From Paracoccaceae bacterium (GTDB taxonomy: Bacteria; Pseudomonadota; Alphaproteobacteria; Rhodobacterales; Rhodobacteraceae): a stretch of 42,581 bases of DNA. The stretch covers positions 1-42,581 of the forward strand of contig JAMWZG010000008.1 in assembly GCA_024304855.1 (NCBI GenBank). The letters are read 5' to 3'. Below, one piece after another: positions 33,701 to 41,904 of the stretch. The translations under genes and the position numbers were made by a program. Within the stretch, counting starts at the first letter, position 1. Each line of letters opens with the position of its first letter. Below the pieces are notes generated by a model, which was given only the letters and a program-made list of their open reading frames with translations, made no database searches and was not told where the DNA came from.

Positions 33701-33884
33701 CGACTTCCACCGCTGTCGCACCCGGATAGGGGACGAAAACAAGTGCGGTCTTTAGAGTGAAGCTTGGATCCTCGAGACGGCCGACTGTGTTCAGCCCCCA
33801 ATACCCGCCAAACAGGCAGAAGATGATGATGAGCCAGACCGCCACCGGACGCTGGATGCTCGCACGAGAAATACTGAGTGCCAT
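30798..33884 (-). CDS. RND efflux permease (HAE1/AcrB-like)
   Basis: ATG at 33884 gives 1028 residues, the normal length. It has the N-terminal SISRASIQRPVAVWLIIIF helix, a large periplasmic loop with GATAVEVEEEVADVIEDAL and the transmembrane proton-relay motif GMLVDNAIVITEGM (one Asp, followed by Asn where AcrB has a second Asp). A second loop and a C-terminal helix bundle follow (NAIVLVEEFDLQRANG, SGMLMKN). It should pump drugs or hydrophobic compounds using the proton gradient. The gene follows the fusion-protein gene by 38 bases in the TetR-led operon. No outer membrane channel gene is in the window, so a chromosomal TolC must complete the pump. Confidence 0.92.
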   Translation of the reverse strand: MALSISRASIQRPVAVWLIIIFCLFGGYWGLNTVGRLEDPSFTLKTALVFVPYPGATAVEVEEEVADVIEDALQQMMQLDRIESRSMPGMAQITVEIETSYGPDEIPQVWDEMRRRIRDVEGQLPAGAQAPIINDDFGDVFGMFYAVTTEGLSPQEQRDLATNLRVGLVTVDGVAKVDVQGLTEEVINIAIPSAVLAELGLPPDQLLGLLRDENQVFQNGELSEGPARIGLSVPPGYITPEGIETLRLGLAGEVGQVSVYDVARVTREETEQPSQIIRQNGAAAFTLGVSALTSRNVVEVGEAVSVRLDQLKENLPEGVEITPIYEQHVVVDQAVSSFLVGLAQSIAIVVGALMLTMGWRAGLVVGATLGLTVFSTLFFMSIFGIQMERISLGALIIAMGMLVDNAIVITEGMVIGMARGKSAEDAAAETETSTSVPLLGATVIGIMAFSGIGLSPDATGEFLFSLFAVIAISLLLSWILAVTVTPYLGKLLLKAPKNTSDDPYKGAFYSTYRGILWLALRARIPVVLTVVGITVWSLMAFGQVKQAFFPASNTPLFYVEFQMPQGTDINITDREMLRLEAILREEEAVTDVTTLVGRGASRFMLTYNPEQADSGYGQLIVRVADATRIPSIAARLNQDLPAQFPHALIRVEEIVFGPPSGADVAVRFSGPDPIILRQLADDAIGIFRDAGTITNPRTDWRQRELLIEPNVDESRMRLAGATRSAIADTIRLGTSGLRVGELREGDEVIPILLRLPESERTGTDHVRDLPVWSAGAGAYVPMANLVQSLETRLAEALIHRRDRERTITALGGARDDLTADEAFRSVRAQIEAMPLPEGYTMEWGGEFESAGEAQQSLGKQLPLGFLIMLTISILMFNKIRQPLILWLVVPMSVTGMVLGLLFTGLPFTFTALLGFLSLSGMLMKNAIVLVEEFDLQRANGVPDYQSVMDGSVSRLRPVVLAAGTTILGMIPLLPDAFFASMAVTIMGGLAFASILTLIAVPVLYALFFRIRPPKKSEGPIDTQGAVGV

Positions 33885-33922
33885 GAGACGATCTTCCGTT
33901 CTGCCCAAGGAAAGGAAAGGAA

Positions 33923-35038
33923 TTATAAGCCGGCGGCGATGACGGACTGGCTTTCGCTCAGTCGCCACCAGCCACCGGACACAACCAATTCGTCACCCTC
34001 CAATCCGTCCAGAACGACAATGTCGTTCTCGAAAGGCAGGCCCAACCGGACCGTCCTTCGCGTGACCTTACGGGATGCTTCGTTGTAAACCCAAACGGAT
34101 GGTTCGGACCGGCTCGTCGTATCCACCGCCGATACGGGGATGACCACGGCTTGTCCCGTGTCGGCATCGGCTGAAACAGCGATGCCGACATCAGCCGTCA
34201 TGCCCGGCAGCAGACGTGGATCGATTTCGCCGGTAATGGCAAATTCCAGATCATATGTTTGCGTCGTTGGGTCTGCATCGGTTGAAAAGGATCGCAGTTC
34301 GAGCGACACAGTGTACCCGGGCACTGCCGGAAAGCTGGCAGTAATGTCGAAGGCGTCGGGCGTCGCGCGCGCAATGGCGGCCAGTGCCTCGGGCAAAGAG
34401 ATCACAATCCTCATTTCGCTGAGATCCTGCAGACGCGCAACAGGCGCGGCCGTCGTGGTGTTGACGAATTCCTCAACGAAGGTTCTGGCCACGATTGCAT
34501 CGAACGGGGCCAATATACGCGCTTGGGACAAGCGCCGCTCGGCTTCGCGAAGCTGTGCTTGCGCTTGCGCAAACTGCGCCTGCGCCGTCTCGAGCCGGGC
34601 ATCTGCAGCAACACCCCTCGCCGCGAGATCGGCAGCGCGCTGAAGCTCAGAATTTGCAAGATCGTAAGACGCCTGCGCCCGGTCCAGAGCAAGTTCAAAG
34701 TCGACCCTGTCGAGCTCCGCTATGATGTCGCCATTGCGGGCCCTGTCGCCTGACTGAACGGCAAGATGCACGATCTGCCCAGGTATCTGGAAGGCAATAT
34801 CGACGGTTCTGGCAGGTTCAACGCGGCCGGCGACTGTGCGGGTCTGAGTGATCGTGCGCGAGACCGCTTGGGTCAGCTCGACAGTGACGGGTCGACCCAC
34901 CTGGGGGGCGGGTGCCAAACCCGCCGGATCGGGCGCCGTTTCAGTCTGGGCCACAACGGCGGAAAGCACCGTCGGCAGAAACGGCGCCGCAAGGGCGGCG
35001 AGCGCCGCGACCGAAAGGACGACGGCGAGACGTGTCAT
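33923..35038 (-). CDS. Periplasmic adaptor (membrane fusion protein) of the RND pump
   Basis: ATG at 35038, one base after the TetR gene stop, gives 371 residues; an alternative start at 35065 would overlap that gene. The N-terminus MTRLAVVLSVAALAALAAPF is a signal or anchor helix. The order then is the lipoyl half VDIAFQIPGQIVHLAVQSGD, a coiled hairpin rich in Ala/Gln/Glu (about residues 120-170, ARLETAQAQFAQAQAQLREAE), then the beta-barrel and membrane-proximal domains. It links the inner-membrane pump to the outer channel. Confidence 0.88.
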   Translation of the reverse strand: MTRLAVVLSVAALAALAAPFLPTVLSAVVAQTETAPDPAGLAPAPQVGRPVTVELTQAVSRTITQTRTVAGRVEPARTVDIAFQIPGQIVHLAVQSGDRARNGDIIAELDRVDFELALDRAQASYDLANSELQRAADLAARGVAADARLETAQAQFAQAQAQLREAERRLSQARILAPFDAIVARTFVEEFVNTTTAAPVARLQDLSEMRIVISLPEALAAIARATPDAFDITASFPAVPGYTVSLELRSFSTDADPTTQTYDLEFAITGEIDPRLLPGMTADVGIAVSADADTGQAVVIPVSAVDTTSRSEPSVWVYNEASRKVTRRTVRLGLPFENDIVVLDGLEGDELVVSGGWWRLSESQSVIAAGL

Positions 35039-35039
35039 G

Positions 35040-35606
35040 CTAGAGTGCCTTTTCTTCAAGTTCATCGATCATGGTCCTCAACCGTTCGACGACACGCCGT
35101 TTGAGATCGGCGCCACCGTCAGGAAGTTTAAGAAGTCTCTGAAATCGCAGACCCTGGATTGCGAGCGCGGCAATCATTGCTGCCGGAGCGTCTTGCGTTT
35201 CAGAAAGGATACGTTCGATATCGCCGGTCAGCTCTTTGCGGAGCGGGTCGAGCAACTGCGGATCGGAGGCTGCTGCCGCGAGTATCGCCATGGACAGATC
35301 ATCATCCACGCCCTCCGTTTGAACGATGGTCTCAAGATGCCCCCGTAATGTGCGTGACGACTGGTTCTCCGGGAGCATTTCAAAAAGTTCGCGATGCGCA
35401 GTGAGCATTTGGTCCAGAAGCCCGGCCAAAAGAGCTTTCTTGCTTGGATAGTTGTAAAGAACGCCGCCCTTGCTCAGGCCGGCTTCTCTGGCCACGGACT
35501 CGATCGTGACCTTCCCGGCACCCTCTCGCATGGCGACGGTCCTTGCCGCCTCGAGGATCCGGCGCGACGCGTTGCCGCCGGCCTCGGAGTGCGAGCGCTC
35601 ATGCAT
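35040..35606 (-). CDS. TetR-family regulator of the RND operon
   Basis: The 188-residue protein has the TetR helix-turn-helix near the N-terminus: SRRILEAARTVAMREGAG, then VTIESVAREAGLSKGGVLYNYPSKKALL. It has a C-terminal ligand domain. It is first in the leftward operon and only one base separates it from the fusion-protein gene, so it probably controls its own operon, binding the palindrome at 35613-35626. Confidence 0.88.
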   Translation of the reverse strand: MHERSHSEAGGNASRRILEAARTVAMREGAGKVTIESVAREAGLSKGGVLYNYPSKKALLAGLLDQMLTAHRELFEMLPENQSSRTLRGHLETIVQTEGVDDDLSMAILAAAASDPQLLDPLRKELTGDIERILSETQDAPAAMIAALAIQGLRFQRLLKLPDGGADLKRRVVERLRTMIDELEEKAL

Positions 35607-35612
35607 GACTAT

Positions 35613-35626
35613 ACCATCCGGTCGGT
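35613..35626. promoter_or_regulatory. Candidate TetR operator of the RND operon
   Basis: ACCATCCGGTCGGT is a partly symmetric sequence (10 of 14 positions match its complement) lying 7 bases upstream of the TetR start codon. It resembles ACCGACCGGT-type TetR sites. Confidence 0.35.
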
Positions 35627-35729
35627 TAAGTTCAGCGGGGAACTAGGTCGCTTCCACGACCGCGTCAAGCCTCCGCGAAGGCAATTGGTGTCAGCATGGA
35701 CGAACGGCCCACGCGCGGATGTTGCTGCA

Positions 35730-36335
35730 TCACGTCGCGCGAGGCTGTCCTGTGTCTGAATAGATCTTCAAAAAGGCGTCAACCGCTCTTTTGGCATAAT
35801 CTGAAACGTCGATCTTTGGGTCGAGGGTCAGCAATCGAGGCATGATGACGCCTGACACGGAAAGGTGAATCAACTGTCCGGCAGCGCTTAGATGGTCTTC
35901 TACGTTGAGGGCTTTCGCGTCATGAAGAGCGTGCACGACTTGGCCGACATGCCTTGTGGCCAGCTTCGGCCCTGCCTTCATGTATATTTCGCCGGCCTCG
36001 GGCAAAACTGAAACCGCGCCGATGCACGCACGCAGTAGCCGAATATAGTCGTCGTCAAGCACAAGGTTGATCAAGCGCCGTGAAAGCTCTTCGAGGATGG
36101 CCCGCGGGTCCAGGTCTTTGGGAAGGGGCCGAGAGATTGCCGCCGAGAGCCTGGCGCATTCCGTGTCCACAACGATGAGAAACAGTCGTTCCTTGCTTGG
36201 GCTATGCGCATAGAGCGTCGCCTTGGACACGTTGGCTTCCTCTGCAATCGCATCGACGCTTGCCCCTTCGAAGCCACATCGCAGGAAAATGGTCCGGGCA
36301 CCCCTGAGCACGTCATCGGCTTTGCTGTTCCTCAT
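35730..36335 (-). CDS. TetR-family regulator (second)
   Basis: I chose ATG at 36335 (201 residues, preceded by GGTGAG); in-frame ATGs at 36344 and 36350 are close, and the frame extends upstream to 36581 without support. The helix-turn-helix is clear: VLRGARTIFLRCGFEGASVDAIAEEANVSKATLYAHSPSKERLF (given in part: ANVSKATLYAH). The C-terminal domain has LLRACIGAVSVLPEAGEIYM, common in AcrR-like regulators of efflux pumps. No obvious target other than its own promoter is adjacent; it sits between the two efflux systems, and either may be its target. Confidence 0.85.
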   Translation of the reverse strand: MRNSKADDVLRGARTIFLRCGFEGASVDAIAEEANVSKATLYAHSPSKERLFLIVVDTECARLSAAISRPLPKDLDPRAILEELSRRLINLVLDDDYIRLLRACIGAVSVLPEAGEIYMKAGPKLATRHVGQVVHALHDAKALNVEDHLSAAGQLIHLSVSGVIMPRLLTLDPKIDVSDYAKRAVDAFLKIYSDTGQPRAT

Positions 36336-36363
36336 GCTCACCATCTCCATCAACTTTGGCGTT

Positions 36364-36381
36364 TTTGTACAGTCAGACAAA
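36364..36381. promoter_or_regulatory. Candidate TetR operator upstream of the second TetR gene
   Basis: TTTGTACAGTCAGACAAA has 5-base inverted arms (TTTGT/ACAAA) around ACAGTCAG and resembles TGTACA-type operators of AcrR-like proteins. It is 14 to 29 bases upstream of the candidate start codons. Between it and the next gene (36382-36611) I see nothing else. Confidence 0.45.
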
Positions 36382-36611
36382 GCAGGGTCAATTTTGTGGA
36401 AACTACAAGTAACGCAACAAATGCCGTTCCGTTTGGGACCGAAAAACGTGCCTACGTTTGATCCTCTCGAAAGCCTCCCTCCACGACGGCGCAGTTTTTT
36501 GACGTTCAGGCGGTGGCACTGCTCAAGCCGGTCATCGTAACGACCACAAACACGTAACCTAAGAGGAACTCGTTCGTGCAATCATCGGGATTGGGACAGA
36601 GGCGCAAGGCC

Positions 36612-38219
36612 CTACTGAACAGGATGCCGGGCCTCGCGTGCTGCAGGCGACGCTCCCGCATCCGCGGCTTCAGTCAGCCGTACAGTCGCGTAGTGCAGGA
36701 TGGCAGTTGGGATAAGTGCAATCAGGAAGATCAGCGTGACCACAATAAATCCGTCACGAAAGGCCAAGGTATTGGCTTGGATCACGACGGTCTGGCCAAG
36801 GAATTGCGCGGCAGTCGCAAAAATCTGAGTGTCCGGCAGCCCCGCGCCCCGCAAGATCCCGCTCACCTCCCGAAGGAATGTCATCGTTGCGAGATTATCG
36901 CTGGTTTGCGTGGCGGCCAGAGCGTCCGCATGCAACATCGTACGTCGTTCCATGAGCACCGCCAGAAGATTGACGCCGAAGGCGCCCCCGAGCTGGCGCA
37001 CAAAATTTATTGCCCCCGACCCCTGCCCGATCAGATCGCGAGGAAGAGTTTTCAATGGGCCTGCAGAAATCGCGGGAAACACGAAACCAAGACCGATCCG
37101 CGACAGGATCGTCCACCAGGCCAAGGTCCAAAAGCTTGTGTTGATCTCGACCACCGACGACAACCAGGAGGACCAGGCGAATATCGCCATGCCGGCTCCT
37201 ATCAACAGTGCGGCTGGGACCTTGTCCGACAACCGTCCCGCCAGCGGAAAGACCAGCACCAGCACGAACCCTGATGGCATGAGCAGCAGCCCCGCCTGCG
37301 TCGGCGTGAACCCCTGGATCGTCTGCACGAACAACGGCACAAGATAGGTGGAACCGAAAAGGCCTGCCCCCATGATGAAGGACACCACAGAGGCTGCGGC
37401 GAAGGGCACGTTGCGGAACAGCCTCAAGTCCAGCATCGGCTTTGACGTATGCAACTCCCAAATCACGAAGCCGGTCGCAGCCGCTGTCGCAATCGCGAAC
37501 TGAATCAGGATCGGATCGGACCCCCAGCCCAGCCGCTGCGCGTTGGTAAGCGCATTGAGCAACGAGGCGAGAAAGACTGCAAGCAGTCCAAGACCAGTCC
37601 AATCGAAACCTGGCCGTGGCCCGGTATTGTCCCGGCGCGGCACAAACAGATTGGCAAGCGCCATGGCCATGATCCCGGGGGGAAGCCCGAGGTAGAAAAC
37701 CCAGCGCCAGTCGAACGCGTCGATCAGCAAGCCGCCGATCCAGGGCCCAAGTGCAGGTGCCAGTACCACCCCGATGCCAAAGATACCCATTGCTGCGCCG
37801 CGCTTTTCAGGGGGAAAGACACGAAACAGCAAGATCATGCTCAGTGGTTGGACCACACCTGCCGCCGCGCCCTGTACGACGCGCGCAAGCGTCAGAACAC
37901 CTTCGTTGGGCGCGATCCCTCCAAGGACCGATCCCACGATGAAAACCGTAAGCGCCACGTTGAGTGATAGGCGCAGACCGAAAGCACGGTCCGCCCAATC
38001 CCCAAGCAGCATGGTCGCCGTCATCGCCGCAAGAAAGCCGGTCGAAAGCCATTGCGCCTGAACCGCACTGATCCCGAAGGCGCCCATCACATCAGGGATG
38101 GCGACATTCACGATCGTCGTGGACAGAACGACTGAAATCGTTGCGATCATGACGGTTGCGGTCGCATAGGCTCGATAGGCCGGACCGTATTTCTCAAAAA
38201 GCGCGTCAGTCTGCGACAT
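36612..38219 (-). CDS. emrB: DHA2-family MFS multidrug exporter (EmrB-like)
   Basis: The 535-residue protein has about 14 membrane helices and the DHA2 pattern: MIATISVVLSTTIVNVAIPD in helix 1, QWLSTGFLAAMTATMLLGDW, the GARVVQGAAAGVVQP-type stretch (ARVVQGAAAGVVQPLSM) and motif C, GIGVVLAPALGPWIGG. It uses the proton gradient to export drugs with an EmrA-type adaptor. The start overlaps the emrA reading frame by 14 bases. The adaptor gene upstream is frameshifted, which may affect function. Confidence 0.92.
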   Translation of the reverse strand: MSQTDALFEKYGPAYRAYATATVMIATISVVLSTTIVNVAIPDVMGAFGISAVQAQWLSTGFLAAMTATMLLGDWADRAFGLRLSLNVALTVFIVGSVLGGIAPNEGVLTLARVVQGAAAGVVQPLSMILLFRVFPPEKRGAAMGIFGIGVVLAPALGPWIGGLLIDAFDWRWVFYLGLPPGIMAMALANLFVPRRDNTGPRPGFDWTGLGLLAVFLASLLNALTNAQRLGWGSDPILIQFAIATAAATGFVIWELHTSKPMLDLRLFRNVPFAAASVVSFIMGAGLFGSTYLVPLFVQTIQGFTPTQAGLLLMPSGFVLVLVFPLAGRLSDKVPAALLIGAGMAIFAWSSWLSSVVEINTSFWTLAWWTILSRIGLGFVFPAISAGPLKTLPRDLIGQGSGAINFVRQLGGAFGVNLLAVLMERRTMLHADALAATQTSDNLATMTFLREVSGILRGAGLPDTQIFATAAQFLGQTVVIQANTLAFRDGFIVVTLIFLIALIPTAILHYATVRLTEAADAGASPAAREARHPVQ

Positions 38220-39404
38220 CGATACTCAACACTACCATTGAGCCGGGTGGCAGAACCTCACCTTCTGTCTCGATTGACACTCGGATTGGCACCCGTTGGG
38301 TGACCTTGGTGAAATTGCCGCTTGGGTTGGGGCTTGGAAGCAAGGCAAACTGGCTTGTGGCGGCACCCCCGATCCGCTCCACCACGCCGTGAAAGGTACG
38401 GCCGGGATAGGCATCTACCGTGATCGAGACGGGCGCTCCGATGCGGATCCTACGCAAGTCCGTTTCTTTAACATTCGCGTCCACCCAGACCTCATCCGGG
38501 CGATGATAGATGAGCAGCCGCGTGCCCGGGGTCACATATTCACCCTCGTCCACGAAGGACGCATCCACCACCCCGTCAAAAGAAGCCAATACCCCTCTGT
38601 TTCGCAGATCGATCAGCCGCTGCGCCCGCTCTGCCTCAAGGCCTGTCCGTTCTGCCACAATCCGCGTTATCTGGTGCTCAATGACCGCGATTTGTGCGGC
38701 TTCAGACTCCACAGTGCCCAGATTGGCCCGGGCGGCCACAATCGCTGCGGCCGTCGCAAGTTCCTGCTGACGCGCCACGTCCAGTCTGCTTTGGGCGTCC
38801 TCCGCGCTCTGAGTAGTTGCGATCTGTCGGCTTTCCAGTTCAGCGATCCTGTCGAAATGGCTTTGTGCGTTTCGCAACTCCGACTCACTTGCAGTATGGT
38901 TTGCCTCGGCTGCGGCTATTTGGGCTCGGGCGGCGGCACGGCGGCTTTCAACCTGCGTTCGGATCATATCCTGCTGCGCGCGCAATTGCGCGACCTGCGC
39001 GCCAAGTGCTTCTATCCGCGCCTCTGTGCCTTCCACGACAGTTTTGCCTGATCCGTGTCTATAGACACCAGCACATCCCCCGCCGCAACACGCGTGCCCG
39101 TCGTCACCGCAATCGCTTCGACCTCGCCGCTGACCTCGCTCGAAACGGTGACAAGGCTGGCAGCAATTCGCGCATCGTCGATCGAGACCTGTGACCAGCG
39201 CCCGCCGAGCCAGCGCCCGCCGAAGACCACAAGCGCTATAATCATCAGAATGAGAATGCCAAGGCGCAGCGGTTTGAAACGACGGCGGGCAGGTGCAGGG
39301 TCCGAGGGCTGGGATAGCGCCGCTGCTGCAGCTTCCTGAGTTAACTCAACGAGCTTGGGCTTAAGTGCATCGCTATCCGTGCAAATATCGCGGGGCTTGT
39401 TCAC
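38206..39404 (-). pseudogene. emrA: EmrA/HlyD-type adaptor split by a one-base frameshift
   Basis: A GTG at 39402-39404 starts a first frame (to 39012, 130 residues) with a cytoplasmic N-terminus, one membrane helix (LGILILMIIALVVFGGRWLG) and the start of the lipoyl domain ending SIDTDQAK. The remainder (EARIEALGAQVAQLRAQQDM, a coiled hairpin, then ASFDGVVDASFVDEGEYV and a beta-barrel with VDAYPGRTFHGVVERI) lies in the -1 frame and ends at 38206. The shift is in the A-run at 39042-39045: four A where five would keep the frame (QAK-TVVEGTEAR). All other regions are intact, so it could be a recent mutation, an assembly error or slippage. Full length would be about 400 residues, normal for EmrA. 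Confidence 0.82.
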
Positions 39405-39844
39405 TCGGTTTGCTCCAGACGTTCGGCAATCAATGTAAGGACGCGGAGCGCTGTCGAAAGGTCTTCCACAACCACCCCGGCAAGAAGCTCACTCCGCGTT
39501 GCATCGGTGATTTTGCGGATCTCGTTCAGAATAGGCACTGCGGTAGTTGTCACGCGGACGCGCTTGACCCGGCGGTCGTCCGGGCAAGGCTGCCGCTCGA
39601 TCAGGCCCTGTCCTTCAAGCCCGTCGAGAAGGCGCACCAAAGTCGGTCCCTCGACCCCGAGCGTTGTGGCAAGCTCGCGCTGGGTCAGGCCGTCCGCCCG
39701 CGACAGTTCCAGTAGCGCCATCCAGCGCGCCTGCGTCAGCCCCATGGTCCGCAGGCGCGAATCCAATCGGGTCCGCCAACGCCTGGCAACTTTTCCCAAT
39801 TCGACGGCAAATTCTGCTTCTTTAGAAGTCAACTTTGTTTGCAT
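39401..39844 (-). CDS. MarR-family regulator (EmrR-like)
   Basis: ATG at 39844 gives 147 residues. The longer frame to 39919 would run through the operator and is rejected. The winged helix reads LTQARWMALLELSRADGLTQRELATTLGVEGPTLVRLLDGLEGQGLIER, given here in parts (RELATTLGVEGPTLVRLLDG), with the wing PCPDDRRVKRVRVT. Its stop overlaps the emrA GTG (GTGA), so emrR-emrA-emrB form one leftward operon, the usual arrangement. It probably represses the operon through the palindrome at 39861-39880. Confidence 0.88.
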   Translation of the reverse strand: MQTKLTSKEAEFAVELGKVARRWRTRLDSRLRTMGLTQARWMALLELSRADGLTQRELATTLGVEGPTLVRLLDGLEGQGLIERQPCPDDRRVKRVRVTTTAVPILNEIRKITDATRSELLAGVVVEDLSTALRVLTLIAERLEQTE

Positions 39845-39860
39845 CCTAATAGATAGGGTG

Positions 39861-39880
39861 CTACCTATAAATCTAGGTAG
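39861..39880. promoter_or_regulatory. Candidate EmrR operator between divergent genes
   Basis: CTACCTA-TAAATC-TAGGTAG is a perfect 7-base inverted repeat with a 6-base centre. It lies 16 bases before the leftward marR start and 28 bases before the rightward uspA start, so one site could control both. It is flanked by AGATAG repeats. Confidence 0.65.
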
Positions 39881-39908
39881 ATAGAATATCAACTCGGAAA
39901 TTCGTGAG

Positions 39909-40376
39909 ATGTATCGCACAATCCTTCTGGCCTACGATGGCACGACCGAAGGACGGCTGGCGCTGCGCGAAGGTGCTCGGCTGGCCCAGATTTGTAATGC
40001 GGAGGTGGTGCTGCTGGCGGTGGTCGACATGTCCATCGGCGCATCGATGGCGGGAACTGCGGTGCCCTATGCGTCCCCCTACGACATGGACGAATACAAA
40101 AAGATCCTGGACGAAGGCGTTGCACGGCTGAAACGAATGGGGCTTTCGCCGCGTGCGCGTTTTGAAACCGGTGATCCGGCGGACCGCATCGTCACTGTCG
40201 CCAATGACGTGCAGGCCGATCTTGTCGTGGTCGGCCATCATAAATACGGGCTCCTGAGCCGCTGGCTTCATCCCTCGGTGACCGCGGCCCTCGTAGACCG
40301 ATTGTCATGCAGTCTCTTGATCGCGAGGCACGAGGTTGAAGATGCCGACCTGTTCGCGGCAGGCGAGACAGGCTGA
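39909..40376 (+). CDS. Universal stress protein (UspA family)
   Basis: The 155-residue protein has a single Usp domain: MYRTILLAYDGTTEGRLAL at the N-terminus and the nucleotide-binding end VVVGHHKYGLLSRWLHPSVT, of the G-x2-G-x9-G(S/T) type with variations. It is divergent from the emrRAB operon with the palindrome 39861-39880 between them, suggesting shared control. It is the second Usp gene of the window. The ribosome-binding site is weak (GAGAT). Confidence 0.85.
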   Translation: MYRTILLAYDGTTEGRLALREGARLAQICNAEVVLLAVVDMSIGASMAGTAVPYASPYDMDEYKKILDEGVARLKRMGLSPRARFETGDPADRIVTVANDVQADLVVVGHHKYGLLSRWLHPSVTAALVDRLSCSLLIARHEVEDADLFAAGETG

Positions 40377-40610
40377 GTGTCGACCTGCTTTGATCATAGG
40401 ATTTCGCGTTGCTGCTAAATCGGGTCATGCTCAATTTGTGTGGCGCCACTATGCTGAGACCGGAAAATTCAGGAGGCATAGCCGTGATCTCAAAGAACCA
40501 CTGGTCGCCCGAGAACGATCTTTCGGTTCAAAGCCTTGACCGAAGTGAAGCGGGCGGGTTACCGAGAGCACCTCTACAGTCAACAGGTGCGGCGAAATCT
40601 GCCGTAGCGT

Positions 40611-41678
40611 TCAGTTCGTAGTACGCCACATCCGATACCGTCCCTGCCCAGTCAGCTCACGGACTAGACCCTGCGCTTCCATCCAAGAGAGGTTGCGCTG
40701 GATGGCGGCTCGGCTCGAGCTTGTCAAAGCCTCTGCCATTGGAGCGGATACAAGGGGCCATTCGGTAAACGCGGCGCGCAAGGCGCGAGGGGTCTTGCCC
40801 GAGAGGGAGGTCATCGCGATTTCTGCCCGCGCTGACCATGCCTCGATATCGTCAAGGTGCCGCATTCCGGTCAAACATGCGGTGTCCATCCCTTCGAGCC
40901 AGCGCGCCAAACGGTCAGCAGGTGGGCCGCCAGTGCGCAGCCCCCCTGCCCCGCCCATGGCCACAGGCGCAAAGACTGCCCCCTTTTCCTCGCTGACCGC
41001 GATCCTTGCGGCGGTGACTGCCGCCTCCATTCGATCTCCCTGCTGCCCGAGACCCGCGAGGCTCCAGAGGTGAAAGCCCATGCAAGCACGGGTGATCGGG
41101 TGCAGCTCGACGGCTTGCGCCATCAGGTCGAGCCAACCTCCCGCGCGATCCGCGAAGGGCTCGGCTTCATCTGCCATGTTCGCGGGATCGCGGCGATCGA
41201 GGAAGGCGGAAAGGTCCACCTCTGGTCCTGGCCCCCCTGTCAGACGGCGCACCGCCCAACCGATACGCGCGAGTGCGGCGCTGTCGTCTTGCAGGCCAGA
41301 AATGCGCATGGATATCCAGAGCGCCAGCCGATCCGGGCCGATGCGGTCACCCACAAACCAGCTGAGGCCGGCAGCCTCGATCAGAGCAAGCCTGTGCCGC
41401 CATCCTTCCGGACCGCGCTTCAGCCGGTCATCCAGTGCTCCGACGCGACCGGCCACACGGGCAAGACGGGCGGCATGACCCGCCTCTGCTTTCCGCCAAT
41501 CATCGAGGACCTCGGCTTCACGCGGATCGGCCCGTGGTCCGGGTGGCAGATAATCCGGCTCTTCTTCCATTGGACCGGGCAGGAACCAAAGATCGTCCTC
41601 GGACGATTCCTCGACCTCTTCAGCGTCGAGGAGGAGAGCATCATATTCATCATGTAAAGCGGGCGCTTGAAGCTTCAT
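40611..41678 (-). CDS. DUF1612/helix-turn-helix protein (RHE_PE00001-like plasmid family)
   Basis: The 355-residue protein starts MKLQAPALHDEYDALLLDAEE and has an acidic N-terminal region (about 15-60), then ALDDRLKRGPEGWRHRLALIEA and a C-terminal helix-turn-helix, PMAEALTSSSRAAIQRNLSWMEAQGLVRELTGQGRYRMW (given in part: SSRAAIQRNLSWMEAQGL). This outline fits a family common on alphaproteobacterial plasmids, often with DUF1612 and HTH domains. The function is unknown but DNA binding is likely. Directly upstream is a 22-base palindrome (41682-41703), and a serine recombinase gene is divergent to it. Confidence 0.72.
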   Translation of the reverse strand: MKLQAPALHDEYDALLLDAEEVEESSEDDLWFLPGPMEEEPDYLPPGPRADPREAEVLDDWRKAEAGHAARLARVAGRVGALDDRLKRGPEGWRHRLALIEAAGLSWFVGDRIGPDRLALWISMRISGLQDDSAALARIGWAVRRLTGGPGPEVDLSAFLDRRDPANMADEAEPFADRAGGWLDLMAQAVELHPITRACMGFHLWSLAGLGQQGDRMEAAVTAARIAVSEEKGAVFAPVAMGGAGGLRTGGPPADRLARWLEGMDTACLTGMRHLDDIEAWSARAEIAMTSLSGKTPRALRAAFTEWPLVSAPMAEALTSSSRAAIQRNLSWMEAQGLVRELTGQGRYRMWRTTN

Positions 41679-41904
41679 ATGTGCAAAATACTGATATTTT
41701 GCATTTTACCCAAGTGTTTTGTCAGAGTGCGCCCACGTTCCTTATATAGCACTCGCGGGGGATGGTCGGCGAGGGCTCTCTCATCGCGCTCAGCCTATGG
41801 AAACCAAGGGCTTTCCGTTGAGCAGGGCCACAGAGAGCGCCCTTGCATCCGCTTACAAACGGTCGTTTACTAGCGATACATAAAACTGCAAAAAGACTGT
41901 TTTC
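41679..41904. promoter_or_regulatory. Divergent region between DUF1612 gene and recombinase, with palindromes
   Basis: The 226 bases hold TGCAAAATA-CTGA-TATTTTGCA (41682-41703, perfect 9-base arms) next to the DUF1612 gene start. A related TGCAAAAAGACTGTTTTCA (41887-41905) lies at the recombinase start, and AAACG-GT-CGTTT (41857-41868) in between. These could be operators or recombinase (res-type) binding subsites. Confidence 0.55.

Noticed and set aside
40377-40610. Small rightward frame at 40409-40621 in the gap before the DUF1612 gene
   Set aside because: There is no ribosome-binding site, no motif, and it overlaps the end of the DUF1612 gene.
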